Shown here: in pieces, positions 1 to 6,768 of the stretch
Position numbering within the stretch: position 1 is the first letter of the stretch
How the letters are laid out: each line of letters starts with the position of its first letter
Assembly (NCBI GenBank): GCA_023452965.1
Contig: JAEXUU010000809.1
Location: forward strand, 1-10,372
Direction: 5' to 3'
DNA from: Pseudomonadota bacterium
Lineage (GTDB): Bacteria; Pseudomonadota; Alphaproteobacteria; Rhizobiales; Beijerinckiaceae
DNA: 10,372 nt
The notes under the pieces: model-generated
The model's database searches: none
Seen by the model: only the letters and a program-made list of their open reading frames with translations
Told to the model about the DNA's origin: nothing
Position numbers and translations under genes: made by a program

Positions 1-797
1 AGCGCATGCAGGATCGCGGCGGCGGCGGTGACGACATAGCCGTCGAGGATCACCGGGATGCGCTGCAGGCGGGCGGCGAGGATTGCGCCGCAGATCGCCG
101 CGATCTCGCGCCCGCCGAAGCGGCGCAGCACTTCCAAGGGATCGTCGAGATGGGCTGCGTGCAGCTTCAAGCCGGCCTGGACAGCCGCGACCTTGCGCTT
201 CAGCCCGTCATCGTCGACGCCGGTGCAGCGGCCGCACCAATCGGCAGCGCTGCCGCCATAGAGCGCCGCGAAGATCGCAGCGGCCGAGGTCGTGTTGCCG
301 ATGCCCATCTCGCCGAGGGCCAGAAGGTCGGCGCCGCCGGCGAGGGCTTCCATGCCGAAGGCCATGGTGGCCACGCAGGCGCGCTCGTCGAGCGCGTCCT
401 CTTGCGTGAAGTCGCCGGTCGGCAGGTCGAGCGCGAGATCGAAGACCTTGAAGCCGAGATCATAGGCGGCGCAGATCTGGTTGATCGCGGCGCCACCGGC
501 AGCAAAGTTCTCCAGCATCTGGCGCGTCACCGACTGCGGATAGGCCGAGACGCCCTGAGCGACGACGCCGTGATTGCCAGCGAAGACGCAGACGAGTGGT
601 CGGTCGACGCGCGGCGGCGCCTTGCCCTGCCAGGCGGCGAGCCATTCGGCGATCTCCTCGAGCCGGCCGAGGCTGCCGGCCGGCTTGGTCAGATCCTTGT
701 CGCGGGCGCTCACGGTGTTGGCGGCGGCCATGTCGGGGCCGGGCATGCCGGCGATGAGCTGGCGGATATCGTCGAAAGGCAGGCCGGAGGAAGACAT
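1..797 (-). CDS. cobT: Nicotinate-nucleotide--dimethylbenzimidazole phosphoribosyltransferase CobT (3' end outside window)
   Basis: The enzyme transfers phosphoribose from nicotinate mononucleotide to 5,6-dimethylbenzimidazole, giving alpha-ribazole phosphate for the lower ligand of cobalamin; it is cytosolic. About 265 residues are visible from the ATG at 797 (MSSSGLPFDD). Family marks seen: KPAGSLGRLEE at about residues 38-48, VFAGNHGVVAQGVSAYP at 71-87, and the nucleotide-binding GEMGIGNTT at 162-170. The family is usually about 340 residues, so the C-terminal fifth, including the catalytic glutamate known from the Salmonella enzyme, lies beyond the left edge and cannot be checked. The gene diverges from cobS, which acts on the alpha-ribazole product, with 114 bp between the two starts. 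The ribosome-binding site is weak (purine-rich GAGACGAGA upstream). The reading frame is open with no frameshift. Identity is very secure. Confidence 0.95.
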   Translation of the reverse strand, partial: MSSSGLPFDDIRQLIAGMPGPDMAAANTVSARDKDLTKPAGSLGRLEEIAEWLAAWQGKAPPRVDRPLVCVFAGNHGVVAQGVSAYPQSVTRQMLENFAAGGAAINQICAAYDLGFKVFDLALDLPTGDFTQEDALDERACVATMAFGMEALAGGADLLALGEMGIGNTTSAAAIFAALYGGSAADWCGRCTGVDDDGLKRKVAAVQAGLKLHAAHLDDPLEVLRRFGGREIAAICGAILAARLQRIPVILDGYVVTAAAAILHA

Positions 798-911
798 CGC
801 GTCTCGTCTCTTTGCAAACTTTTGGAATCCGGCGGCTGAGCCATCGCCGCCTGCTTGCCGCTGCTGCTATAGGCTGAGGCGAGCGAAGACAATCTGGGAT
901 ATCGACGCGGA
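798..911. promoter_or_regulatory. Divergent cobT/cobS intergenic region
   Basis: These 114 bp separate the two divergent cobalamin genes and must hold at least one promoter for each direction unless transcription enters from elsewhere. I see a short TTTGCAAA palindrome at 811-818, just upstream of cobT. There is no clear -35/-10 pair. The space is too short for a full cobalamin riboswitch and I see no B12-box-like sequence. The regulatory role is inferred from gene orientation only. Confidence 0.4.
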
Positions 912-1757
912 ATGGCCGAAGCAGAAAGCGAGAATGCGCCTGCCGCGCCACCGGCCTGGCCGGGCTGGCTCGCCGCGACGGCCGCCTGCATCCGTTTCTA
1001 TTCGCGCCTGCCGGTGCCGGAGAGGCCAGGCGAGAACGCGCATGCGACGCCCGATTTCCGGCTGCTGCCGCGTGCTTTGCCCTTTGCTGCCCTGCTGATC
1101 GCGCTGCCCGCCGCACTCATCGTGCTCGCGACCGGTCTCGCCGGGCTCGACGACCTCGTCGTCGCATCCCTCGGCGTCGCCGTGCTGGTCTTCACCACCG
1201 GCGCCTTCCATGAGGACGGGCTGGCCGACAGCGCCGACGGGTTGTTCGGTGGCTGGACGCCCGAGCGCAGGCTCGAGATCATGAAGGACAGCCGGATCGG
1301 CAGCTATGGCACGCTGGCGATCGGGATCGCACTGCTGCTGCGCGTCTCCGCGCTGGCTGCGATCCTCGATGGCGCCGGCGCCCTCGCGGCCGCAGCCGCC
1401 ATTCTCGGGGCGGCCGCCTGGTCGCGCATCGAGGGCATTCGCGTGGTCGCAACGCTGCCGCCGGCACGCGTCGACGGCGCCTCGGCGGCTGTCGGCACGC
1501 CGGAACGCGCGGTGTTGCCCTTCGCTTACGGCCTCTCCGCCTGCATCGGGCTTCTGCTCGGGCTTGCCGGTAACCTGCCGCTCGCGGGCCTCCTGATCGG
1601 CATCGGCCTCTCGGCCCTGGCGAGCGGCTGGCTGATGCGCACCGCCAAGCGGCTGATCGGCGGACAGACCGGCGACATCGCCGGAGCCTGCCAGCAGTTG
1701 TCCGAGATCGCGATCTATCTCGGCATCGCGCTCGCCCTCGGCTGGAGCGGGCAGTGA
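912..1757 (+). CDS. cobS: Adenosylcobinamide-GDP ribazoletransferase CobS (CobV)
   Basis: This membrane enzyme joins adenosylcobinamide-GDP to alpha-ribazole (or its phosphate), the last assembly step of cobalamin. The 281-residue product carries the family signature [15 protein letters not shown] at residues 100-114, with its acidic, probably Mg-binding, residues (E101, D102, D106, D109), and [10 protein letters not shown] at 124-133. Several long hydrophobic stretches follow (roughly 58-98, 134-170, 205-240), as expected for an integral inner-membrane protein. Family length is usually 240-300 residues, so it is full length. The ATG at 912 has only a weak GCGGA upstream; the first 16 residues, rich in Ala, Glu and Pro, are less typical. 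It is divergent from cobT and its stop overlaps the start of the DUF1289 gene (GTGA), so the two are probably translationally coupled. Confidence 0.95.
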   Translation: MAEAESENAPAAPPAWPGWLAATAACIRFYSRLPVPERPGENAHATPDFRLLPRALPFAALLIALPAALIVLATGLAGLDDLVVASLGVAVLVFTTGAFHEDGLADSADGLFGGWTPERRLEIMKDSRIGSYGTLAIGIALLLRVSALAAILDGAGALAAAAAILGAAAWSRIEGIRVVATLPPARVDGASAAVGTPERAVLPFAYGLSACIGLLLGLAGNLPLAGLLIGIGLSALASGWLMRTAKRLIGGQTGDIAGACQQLSEIAIYLGIALALGWSGQ

Positions 1758-1954
1758 GCGGCGCATCCAGCCCCTGCATCCGCATCTGCGTGATCGACCC
1801 GGCGAGCAAGCTCTGCGAGGGCTGCGGGCGCACGCTTCAGGAGATCGCCCGATGGTCGCGCCTCACCGAAACCGAGCGGCTTTCGATCATGGCGACGCTG
1901 GAAGAGCGGCTCAGCTCTCTGCGAGACGACGCAGCTCCTCGCCGCTCAACCTGA
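1754..1954 (+). CDS. DUF1289 small cysteine-rich protein
   Basis: A 66-residue protein starting at GTG 1754, which overlaps the cobS stop by 4 bp. It has the DUF1289 pattern: C8-x3-C12, then C21-x2-C24, followed by [18 protein letters not shown] with the conserved Trp 34. Four cysteines so placed suggest binding of a metal (zinc or iron-sulfur), but this is inference; DUF1289 has no established function as far as I know. Its coupling to cobS makes it the distal gene of a two-gene unit. Its last 15 codons lie on top of the 3' end of the convergent acetyltransferase gene, so the C-terminal tail past the conserved domain (DDAAPRRST) is constrained by coding on both strands. Confidence 0.87.
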   Translation: MSGASSPCIRICVIDPASKLCEGCGRTLQEIARWSRLTETERLSIMATLEERLSSLRDDAAPRRST

Positions 1955-2378
1955 AGAAGATCTTCTCCGGCTGCGGCGATGCGCCGAGGCTTTCATAGAA
2001 GCGCAGCAGGCGGACATCGTCGCGTGCCGCCGTCCAGTCGACGCGGCCAAAGCCTCGCACCAAGGCGAGGCGCGCCAGCTCGGCCATCAGGCGCCGCCCT
2101 GCCCCGAGGCCCCGCGCGGTCTCCGCGACGTAGAGCTCCTTCAGGAAGAAGCCGGCCCGCAGGCCGGGACCAGGATAGATCGCAGCGAAGGCGGCGAAAC
2201 CGACGAGCGCCTCGCCGTCTTCCGCGATCAGGAGCTCGGCTCCGGCCGGGCGGTCGGCAAGCCCCGCCCGGATCTCGGCATCCGACGGACAGGGCACGCG
2301 ATAATGCGCCTGCATCTCGGCCATCAGCCGGGCGAGTGCAGGATGATCGGCTTCGGTGCCTGCGCGGATCGAAAGCAC
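1911..2378 (-). CDS. GNAT family N-acetyltransferase
   Basis: A 155-residue single-domain acetyltransferase. The GTG start at 2378 is preceded by a very strong ribosome-binding site (GGAGGAGGAG, 2381-2390) and fits the usual GNAT beginning (LSIRAGTEADHPAL). Motif A, which binds acetyl-CoA, is at residues 81-98: ELYVAETARGLGAGRRLM with the R-x-x-G-x-G pattern at 89-94. Motif B is FYESLGA at 127-133. The acceptor substrate cannot be told from the sequence. The frame stays open far upstream to about 3431, but that extension is opposite and inside the permease gene and does not look like protein. The gene starts 14 bp after the permease stop, so the two form an operon. Its 3' end overlaps the convergent DUF1289 gene by 44 bp. 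Confidence 0.9.
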   Translation of the reverse strand: MLSIRAGTEADHPALARLMAEMQAHYRVPCPSDAEIRAGLADRPAGAELLIAEDGEALVGFAAFAAIYPGPGLRAGFFLKELYVAETARGLGAGRRLMAELARLALVRGFGRVDWTAARDDVRLLRFYESLGASPQPEKIFFRLSGEELRRLAES

Positions 2379-2392
2379 GGCTCCTCCTCCGA

Positions 2393-3226
2393 TCAGAAGA
2401 CCAGCGACCAGAAGAAGCGGGCGCAGACCAGGAGGAGGAAGATGCCGAAGGCGACTTCGAGCTTGCGCTTCGACAGACGATGCGCCTGGCGTGCGCCGAT
2501 AGGGGCCGTCCAGATCGAGGTCGGGATGAAGAGCAGGAAGCCGATCAGCGAGACATATCCGAGCGAGAGCGGCGGCAGCAGGTCCATCTTCGGCCAGCCG
2601 GCATAGATGTAGCCGAGCGCACCGGGGATCGAGATCAGCACGCCGAGGCCGGATGAGGTCGCGACGGCCTGATGGATCGGGCGGCCATAAAAGGTCATGA
2701 ACAGGCTGGAGAGCTGGCCGCCGCCGATGCCCATCAGCGCCGAAAGCACGCCGATGACCAGGCCATAGATCCGCATCAGGAAGGGCCCGGGCATGTCGTC
2801 GCCGAGCTTGCAGCGGTCGGAGGCGAAGAGCAGGCGCATGGCGCTGGCGAAGGCGACCACCACGAAGACCGCCTTGAACACGTCCGGCGAAGCATAGCGC
2901 GCAACCAGACTGCCGAGACCGACGCCGAGCACCACGGGCAGAGCCCAGATCCTGATGATAGAGGTATCGACCAGACCCTTGGCCCGGTGCGCATTGAAGG
3001 AGCGGATCGAGGTCGGGATGATGACGGCGAGCGAGGTTCCGACGACGAGGGGCATGCGCACCTCCTCGGGCACGCCGATGACCCGGAAGACCTCGTAGAG
3101 CACCGGCACGATGACCGCCCCACCACCGACGCCGAAAAGGCCGGCGAGCAGGCCGGTGACGGCCCCCGCGGCGATCAGCGAGACGGCGAGAAAAATCAGG
3201 TCGTTGATGGGAATGCCGGCAATCAT
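2393..3226 (-). CDS. TauE/SafE family permease (probable sulfite/organosulfonate exporter)
   Basis: A 277-residue inner-membrane protein with about eight hydrophobic segments. The family's internal duplication is visible: GLFGVGGGAVIVP at residues 29-41 and LMGIGGGQLSS at 164-174 are the paired glycine-rich motifs, each followed by a second matching block (GTSLAVIIPTS at 63-73; TSSGLGVLISIP at 190-201). Characterised members export sulfite, sulfoacetate or related anions, but many are of unknown substrate, so the transport role here is a family-level assignment. The ATG at 3226 has a weak GGAAA upstream. It is followed after 14 bp by the GNAT gene and is divergent from a sulfatase, which hints at sulfur metabolism without proving it. 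Alternative: a general 'UPF0721' membrane protein with another substrate. Confidence 0.9.
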   Translation of the reverse strand: MIAGIPINDLIFLAVSLIAAGAVTGLLAGLFGVGGGAVIVPVLYEVFRVIGVPEEVRMPLVVGTSLAVIIPTSIRSFNAHRAKGLVDTSIIRIWALPVVLGVGLGSLVARYASPDVFKAVFVVVAFASAMRLLFASDRCKLGDDMPGPFLMRIYGLVIGVLSALMGIGGGQLSSLFMTFYGRPIHQAVATSSGLGVLISIPGALGYIYAGWPKMDLLPPLSLGYVSLIGFLLFIPTSIWTAPIGARQAHRLSKRKLEVAFGIFLLLVCARFFWSLVF

Positions 3227-3562
3227 AATGTTTCCGAATACGGGAAGGTGGGGCTGCTCTTAGGGATTCGCCGGGAAAGGGCAAGGTTGGTGCGGCAGGG
3301 CCGCCATGCGCGCAGACACAGCCATGGCCCGGCGGAGCAAGAACCGCGCCGTCGGCGCGCCGGCTCGACGGCAGTGGGACGGCAAGCGGGCAGAGCGAGA
3401 CGCGGCGAAGGGAGGTCGCGCTTCTCGGCAAGTGCGTAACTGTTACGAACTTGCCGGCCGCCGCCGCGTGCTTTCAGTCTCTTGATCCCGAGCGCGAGCG
3501 TCAGAAGCTATGACGAGACAGGGCCTCCGCTCACGGTTCCGATCAATGCGCGAGGTTTCTCC
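3227..3562. promoter_or_regulatory. Divergent permease/sulfatase intergenic region
   Basis: These 336 bp between the divergent permease and sulfatase genes contain no ORF that resembles a protein; the open frames crossing it are extensions of shadow frames. The most marked element is the 31-bp palindrome at 3426-3456. The stretch 3280-3420 is GC-rich and featureless to my eye. I could not assign -35/-10 boxes with confidence on either strand. A TTG at 3482 is in frame with the sulfatase but lacks a good ribosome-binding site. Confidence 0.5.
3426..3456. promoter_or_regulatory. 31-bp near-perfect palindrome, probable operator
   Basis: The left arm CGGCAAGTGCGTAAC (3426-3440) and right arm GTTACGAACTTGCCG (3442-3456) are reverse complements at 14 of 15 positions, around a single central T. 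The inner core CGTAACTGTTACG (3435-3447) is perfect and has the length and shape of sites bound by dimeric helix-turn-helix repressors such as TetR-family proteins. It lies 106 bp upstream of the sulfatase ATG and 199 bp upstream of the permease ATG. There is no T-tract on either side, which argues against an intrinsic terminator. That it is an operator is inference; no regulator gene is in the window. Confidence 0.6.
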
Positions 3563-5206
3563 ATGCCCCCGAAGCAGGACGTCTCCGGCACGAACCCATC
3601 TCTCGACAGGCGCAGCATCCTTCTGGGCGGAACCGCCCTGGCTGCGGCGGCATCCTATCTCTCGGCGGACGTCAAGCCGGCCCAGGCGCAGCAGCCGACA
3701 GCCCCGGCCGCCGGGCGCAAGCCGAACATCCTCGTGATCTTCGGCGACGATATCGGCGTTCCCCAGATCAGCGCCTATACAATGGGGATGATGGGCTACC
3801 GCACGCCCAATATCGATCGCATCGCCAAGGAAGGCGCGATCTTCACCGACGCCTATGGCCAGCAGAGCTGCACCGCCGGTCGCGCCTCCTTCATCCTCGG
3901 GCAGGAACCTTTCCGTACCGGCCTGCTCACCATCGGCATGCCGGGCGATCCGCATGGCATCCAGGATTGGATGCCGACGATCGCCGATGCCCTGAAGACC
4001 GCCGGCTACGCCACCGGCCAGTTCGGCAAGAACCATCTCGGCGACCGGGACGAGCATCTCCCGACGCGGCACGGCTTCGACGAGTTCTTCGGCAATCTCT
4101 ACCATCTCAATGCCGAGGAGGAGCCGGAAGGCTACTTCTATCCGAAGGACCCGAATTTCCGCAGGCAGTTCGGCCCGCGCGGCGTGCTCAAGACCTCGGC
4201 GGACGGCAAGATCGAGGATACCGGCCCGCTCAACACCAAGCGCATGCCGACGATCGACGAGGAATTCCTGGCCGGCGCCAAGGATTTCATCGACCGTCAG
4301 GCCAAGGCGAACAAGCCGTTCTTCTGCTGGTTCAACTCGACGCGCATGCACGTCTTCACCCATCTGAAGGCGGAATCGTTGGGCAAAACCGGCAAGGGCA
4401 TCCATGCCGACGGCATGGTCGAGCATGACGGCCATGTCGGGCAGTTGCTCAAGCAGCTCGACGATCTCGGCATTACCGACAACACCATCGTGCTCTACAC
4501 CACGGACAACGGCGCGGAGATCGCGCTCTGGCCAGACGGCGCCATGACACCGTTCCGGGGCGAGAAGGGCACCACATGGGAAGGCGGTTTCCGTATCCCG
4601 ATGATGGTGCGCTGGCCGGGCGTGGTGAAGCCCGCGACGGAGGTCAACGAGCCGATCGCACTGATCGACTGGTTCCCGACCTTCTGCGCTGCGGCCGGGC
4701 TTGGAGATGTCAAGGAGAAGATGAAGACCGGATTCCAAGCGGGGTCGAAGAGCTTCAAGGTTCATCTCGACGGCTACAATTTCATGCCCTTCCTCAAGGG
4801 CGAGACGAAGGAGCCTCCGCGAGACACCGTCTTCTACTTCGATCAGGGTGGCAATTTGAACGCCATCCGATGGAACGATTGGAAGGTCAGCTTCGCCGTC
4901 GCCAGCGAGGGAAACATCGCAACAGCGACGCGCGAGGTTCCATCCTGGGCCAACATCACCAACCTACGGATGGATCCCTATGAGCGCGGCACCAAGGAAG
5001 GCGGCGAAGCCATGAAGTTCTTCGCCCAGCAGATGTGGCTGCTCGTGCCGATCCAGGCCAAGGTGAAGGAGTTCTTCTCGGACTTCGCCGAGTATCCTTT
5101 CCAGACCGGCAGTTCGCTGAACGCATCCGGCATCAATTACGGCCTGCTGCAGCAGCAGGCCGCAATGAAGCGGCTGGGCGAGCTGGAACGGTTGAGGCCA
5201 CGCTAG
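3563..5206 (+). CDS. Tat-exported sulfatase (arylsulfatase-like, CTAGR active site)
   Basis: A 547-residue alkaline-phosphatase-superfamily sulfatase predicted to cleave a sulfate ester in the periplasm. The ATG at 3563 is preferred over TTG 3482 because GAGG sits 7 bp upstream and the Tat signal then lies near the N-terminus: LDRRSILLGG at residues 14-23, a hydrophobic Ala-rich stretch, and a probable cleavage after AQA (40-42). Catalytic-site residues visible: metal-binding D62-D63, the formylglycine-precursor C103 in SCTAGRAS, K156 and H158 in GKNHLG, H263, D315-N316 in TTDNG, and K335 in RGEKGTTWEGG. The core therefore looks complete. The active-site motif is C-x-A-x-R rather than the usual C-x-P-x-R. 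The substrate is unknown. No formylglycine-generating enzyme is in the window. It is divergent from the TauE/SafE permease. Confidence 0.92.
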   Translation: MPPKQDVSGTNPSLDRRSILLGGTALAAAASYLSADVKPAQAQQPTAPAAGRKPNILVIFGDDIGVPQISAYTMGMMGYRTPNIDRIAKEGAIFTDAYGQQSCTAGRASFILGQEPFRTGLLTIGMPGDPHGIQDWMPTIADALKTAGYATGQFGKNHLGDRDEHLPTRHGFDEFFGNLYHLNAEEEPEGYFYPKDPNFRRQFGPRGVLKTSADGKIEDTGPLNTKRMPTIDEEFLAGAKDFIDRQAKANKPFFCWFNSTRMHVFTHLKAESLGKTGKGIHADGMVEHDGHVGQLLKQLDDLGITDNTIVLYTTDNGAEIALWPDGAMTPFRGEKGTTWEGGFRIPMMVRWPGVVKPATEVNEPIALIDWFPTFCAAAGLGDVKEKMKTGFQAGSKSFKVHLDGYNFMPFLKGETKEPPRDTVFYFDQGGNLNAIRWNDWKVSFAVASEGNIATATREVPSWANITNLRMDPYERGTKEGGEAMKFFAQQMWLLVPIQAKVKEFFSDFAEYPFQTGSSLNASGINYGLLQQQAAMKRLGELERLRPR

Positions 5207-5229
5207 AGCAGGCTTAGACCCGCCGGCAC

Positions 5230-5273
5230 CGTCATTCCGGACAGGCCGCAAGAGGCGCAACTCCGGAGTGACG
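5230..5273. repeat. REP-like intergenic inverted repeat
   Basis: The arms CGTCATTCCGGA (5230-5241) and TCCGGAGTGACG (5262-5273) are reverse complements at 11 of 12 positions (the odd pair would be G-U in RNA), around a 20-nt loop. It sits between the convergent sulfatase and thioesterase genes. From memory, elements beginning GTCATTCCGGAC are scattered through intergenic DNA of many Rhizobiales, so this is probably one copy of a dispersed palindromic family; only one copy is in the window. It has no T-tract, so a terminator role for either gene is possible but not shown. An adjoining perfect short palindrome GATCCGGCGGATC lies at 5273-5285. Confidence 0.6.
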
Positions 5274-5293
5274 ATCCGGCGGATCGAAAGCCG

Positions 5294-5770
5294 CTAGTCG
5301 GCGACACCCTCGCGGCCGGCGATCGTCATGCAGGTCGCCGTCATCATAGCGCAGAGCTTGCGCGCCCCGCCCGAGACCGCGAAGACCTCGGCGGTGGCGA
5401 GCGTCAGCGTGCGACCGGCCTTCACCACCTTGCCGAGCGCCTGCAATTCCTCGCCGGTGGCGGGCGCCAGCAGGTTGATCTTGAACTCTGCCGTGAGGAT
5501 GCCGGCTCCGGCCGGCATCGCGGTCACGGCGGCATAGCCGGCGGCGCTGTCGGCGATGGTCGAGACCGCGCCGGCATGGACGAAGCCGTGCTGCTGGCAA
5601 AGATGGGCTGAAACCGGCAGGGCGATCTCGACCTCGCCCGGCGCGACGCGGACCAGCCGGGCGCCGAGCGTCGTCATGAAAGCCTGCTTGGCGAAGCTCG
5701 TTTCGATCCTGGCGACCAGCGCGGGATCGACGGCGGCGGCTTCCTGACTCATCGGCGGGATCTCGTTCAT
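5294..5770 (-). CDS. PaaI-type hotdog-fold thioesterase
   Basis: A 158-residue protein of the hotdog-fold acyl-CoA thioesterase family (PaaI/YbgC-like, DUF4442-like size). The core motif is QQHGFVHAGAVSTIADSA at residues 59-76: H61-G62, H65-A66-G67 and D74 correspond to the usual HG...HGG...D pattern, with Ala in place of the first Gly of HGG. The second strand block AEFKINLLAPATG (94-106) is also typical. The preferred start ATG 5770 overlaps the dusA stop by 4 bp (ATGA), indicating translational coupling; an in-frame ATG at 5752 would give 152 residues and cannot be excluded. The acyl-CoA substrate is unknown, and no phenylacetate-degradation genes are nearby, so the name paaI is not justified. 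Confidence 0.88.
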   Translation of the reverse strand: MNEIPPMSQEAAAVDPALVARIETSFAKQAFMTTLGARLVRVAPGEVEIALPVSAHLCQQHGFVHAGAVSTIADSAAGYAAVTAMPAGAGILTAEFKINLLAPATGEELQALGKVVKAGRTLTLATAEVFAVSGGARKLCAMMTATCMTIAGREGVAD

Positions 5771-6768
5771 TCGGCGGCAATCGAGGAGGGCGCCTCGCGC
5801 TCGACATGGGCGATGGCGGCGCGCAGATCGGCGAGGCCGGCGCCGGCGGCGACGCAATGCTCGGCGAGATGGCACCGGAACAGGCGCGAGCCACGCCGGC
5901 CGGGAAAGAGCCCGACGAGATGGCGGGTGAAGGCGTGCAGGCGCCCGCCCCGCTCGAGATGCGCGGCGATGAAGGGCTCCAGCGCCTCCAGCATCTCGAA
6001 GGCGTCGGCGACCGGCGCCGCCTCGCCGAACAGCAGCGGGTCGACGGAAAGCAGCACTTCCGGATTCTGATACGCCTCGCGGCCGAGCATGACGCCGTCG
6101 ACATGATCGAGATGCGGCAGCCATTCGGCGGGCGCCCGGATGCCGCCGTTGAGCGAGACCGGCAGGTCGGGATTGGCGGCCTTGAGACGATAGGCCCGCT
6201 CATAGTCGAGCGGCGGGATCTCGCGGTTCTCCTTGGGCGAAAGTCCCTGCAGCCAGGCCTTGCGGGCGTGCACGATCAGCGCATCGACGCCCGCGGCGCG
6301 GACGGTCGCGGTCAGGGCGTCGAGCGCGACTTCCGGGTCCTGATCGTCGACGCCGATCCGGCACTTCACGGTGACGGGGATCGAAACCGCCGCCTTCATC
6401 GCCGCGACGCAGGCCCCGACCAAGTCGGGCTCGCGCATCAGGCAGGCGCCGAAGGCCCCGCCCTGGACGCGATCGGAGGGGCAGCCGCAATTCAGGTTGA
6501 TCTCGTCATAGCCGAAATCGGCGCCGATCTTCGCCGCCTCGGCCAGCAGGGCGGGATCATTGCCGCCGAGCTGCAGCGCGACCGGATGCTCGACCGCGTC
6601 GAAGCCGATCAGCCGCTGCCGGTCGCCGCGGATCACGGCCTGCGCCGTCACCATCTCCGTGTACAGAAGGGCGCGACGCGACATCAGGCGATGGACCACC
6701 CGGCAATACCGGTCAGTCCAGTCCATCATCGGCGCCACGGAAAACCTAATGTACTGATATTTCGTCAT
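5767..6768 (-). CDS. dusA: tRNA-dihydrouridine(20/20a) synthase DusA
   Basis: A 333-residue FMN enzyme that uses NADPH to reduce uridines in the D-loop of tRNA. Family motifs: SVAPMMDWTDRYCR at residues 10-23 (FMN-binding start of the TIM barrel), LQLGGNDP at 65-72, NLNCGCPSDRVQGGAFGACLM at about 91-111 with the catalytic Cys 96 of GCP, VKCRIGVDD at 134-142, VHARKAWLQGLSPKENREIPPLDY region at about 166-189, and NGGI at about 208-211. The DusA subfamily is indicated by the MDWTDRYCR and GLSPKENR motifs. The ATG at 6768 has AAGGT 6 bp upstream. The first ten codons are AT-rich and use AGG and ATT, unlike the rest of the gene, while the protein there still matches the family (YxRFSVAP). Overlaps the downstream thioesterase gene. 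Confidence 0.95.
   Translation of the reverse strand: MTKYQYIRFSVAPMMDWTDRYCRVVHRLMSRRALLYTEMVTAQAVIRGDRQRLIGFDAVEHPVALQLGGNDPALLAEAAKIGADFGYDEINLNCGCPSDRVQGGAFGACLMREPDLVGACVAAMKAAVSIPVTVKCRIGVDDQDPEVALDALTATVRAAGVDALIVHARKAWLQGLSPKENREIPPLDYERAYRLKAANPDLPVSLNGGIRAPAEWLPHLDHVDGVMLGREAYQNPEVLLSVDPLLFGEAAPVADAFEMLEALEPFIAAHLERGGRLHAFTRHLVGLFPGRRGSRLFRCHLAEHCVAAGAGLADLRAAIAHVEREAPSSIAAE

Noticed and set aside
798..911. Cobalamin riboswitch upstream of cobT or cobS
   Set aside because: The gap is only 114 bp and shows no B12-box-like core or paired elements of that class.
867..1766. A 299-codon minus-strand open frame opposite cobS
   Set aside because: Antisense shadow; cobS carries the [11 protein letters not shown] signature on the plus strand.
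2379..3431. Upstream extension of the GNAT frame as a 506-residue fusion protein
   Set aside because: The extension reads through the permease gene in the wrong frame with Arg/Pro/Ala-rich noise, while GTG 2378 has an excellent ribosome-binding site and matches the normal GNAT start.
3426..3456. The 31-bp palindrome as an intrinsic terminator
   Set aside because: No T-tract on either strand, and both adjacent genes point away from it, so there is no transcript that it would obviously end.
3482..3562. TTG start at 3482 for the sulfatase, adding 27 residues
   Set aside because: No good ribosome-binding site, and it would push the Tat motif unusually far inward; ATG 3563 has GAGG at proper spacing.
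3443..4765. A 440-codon minus-strand open frame opposite the sulfatase
   Set aside because: Antisense shadow; the sulfatase has complete catalytic motifs and a Tat signal on the plus strand.
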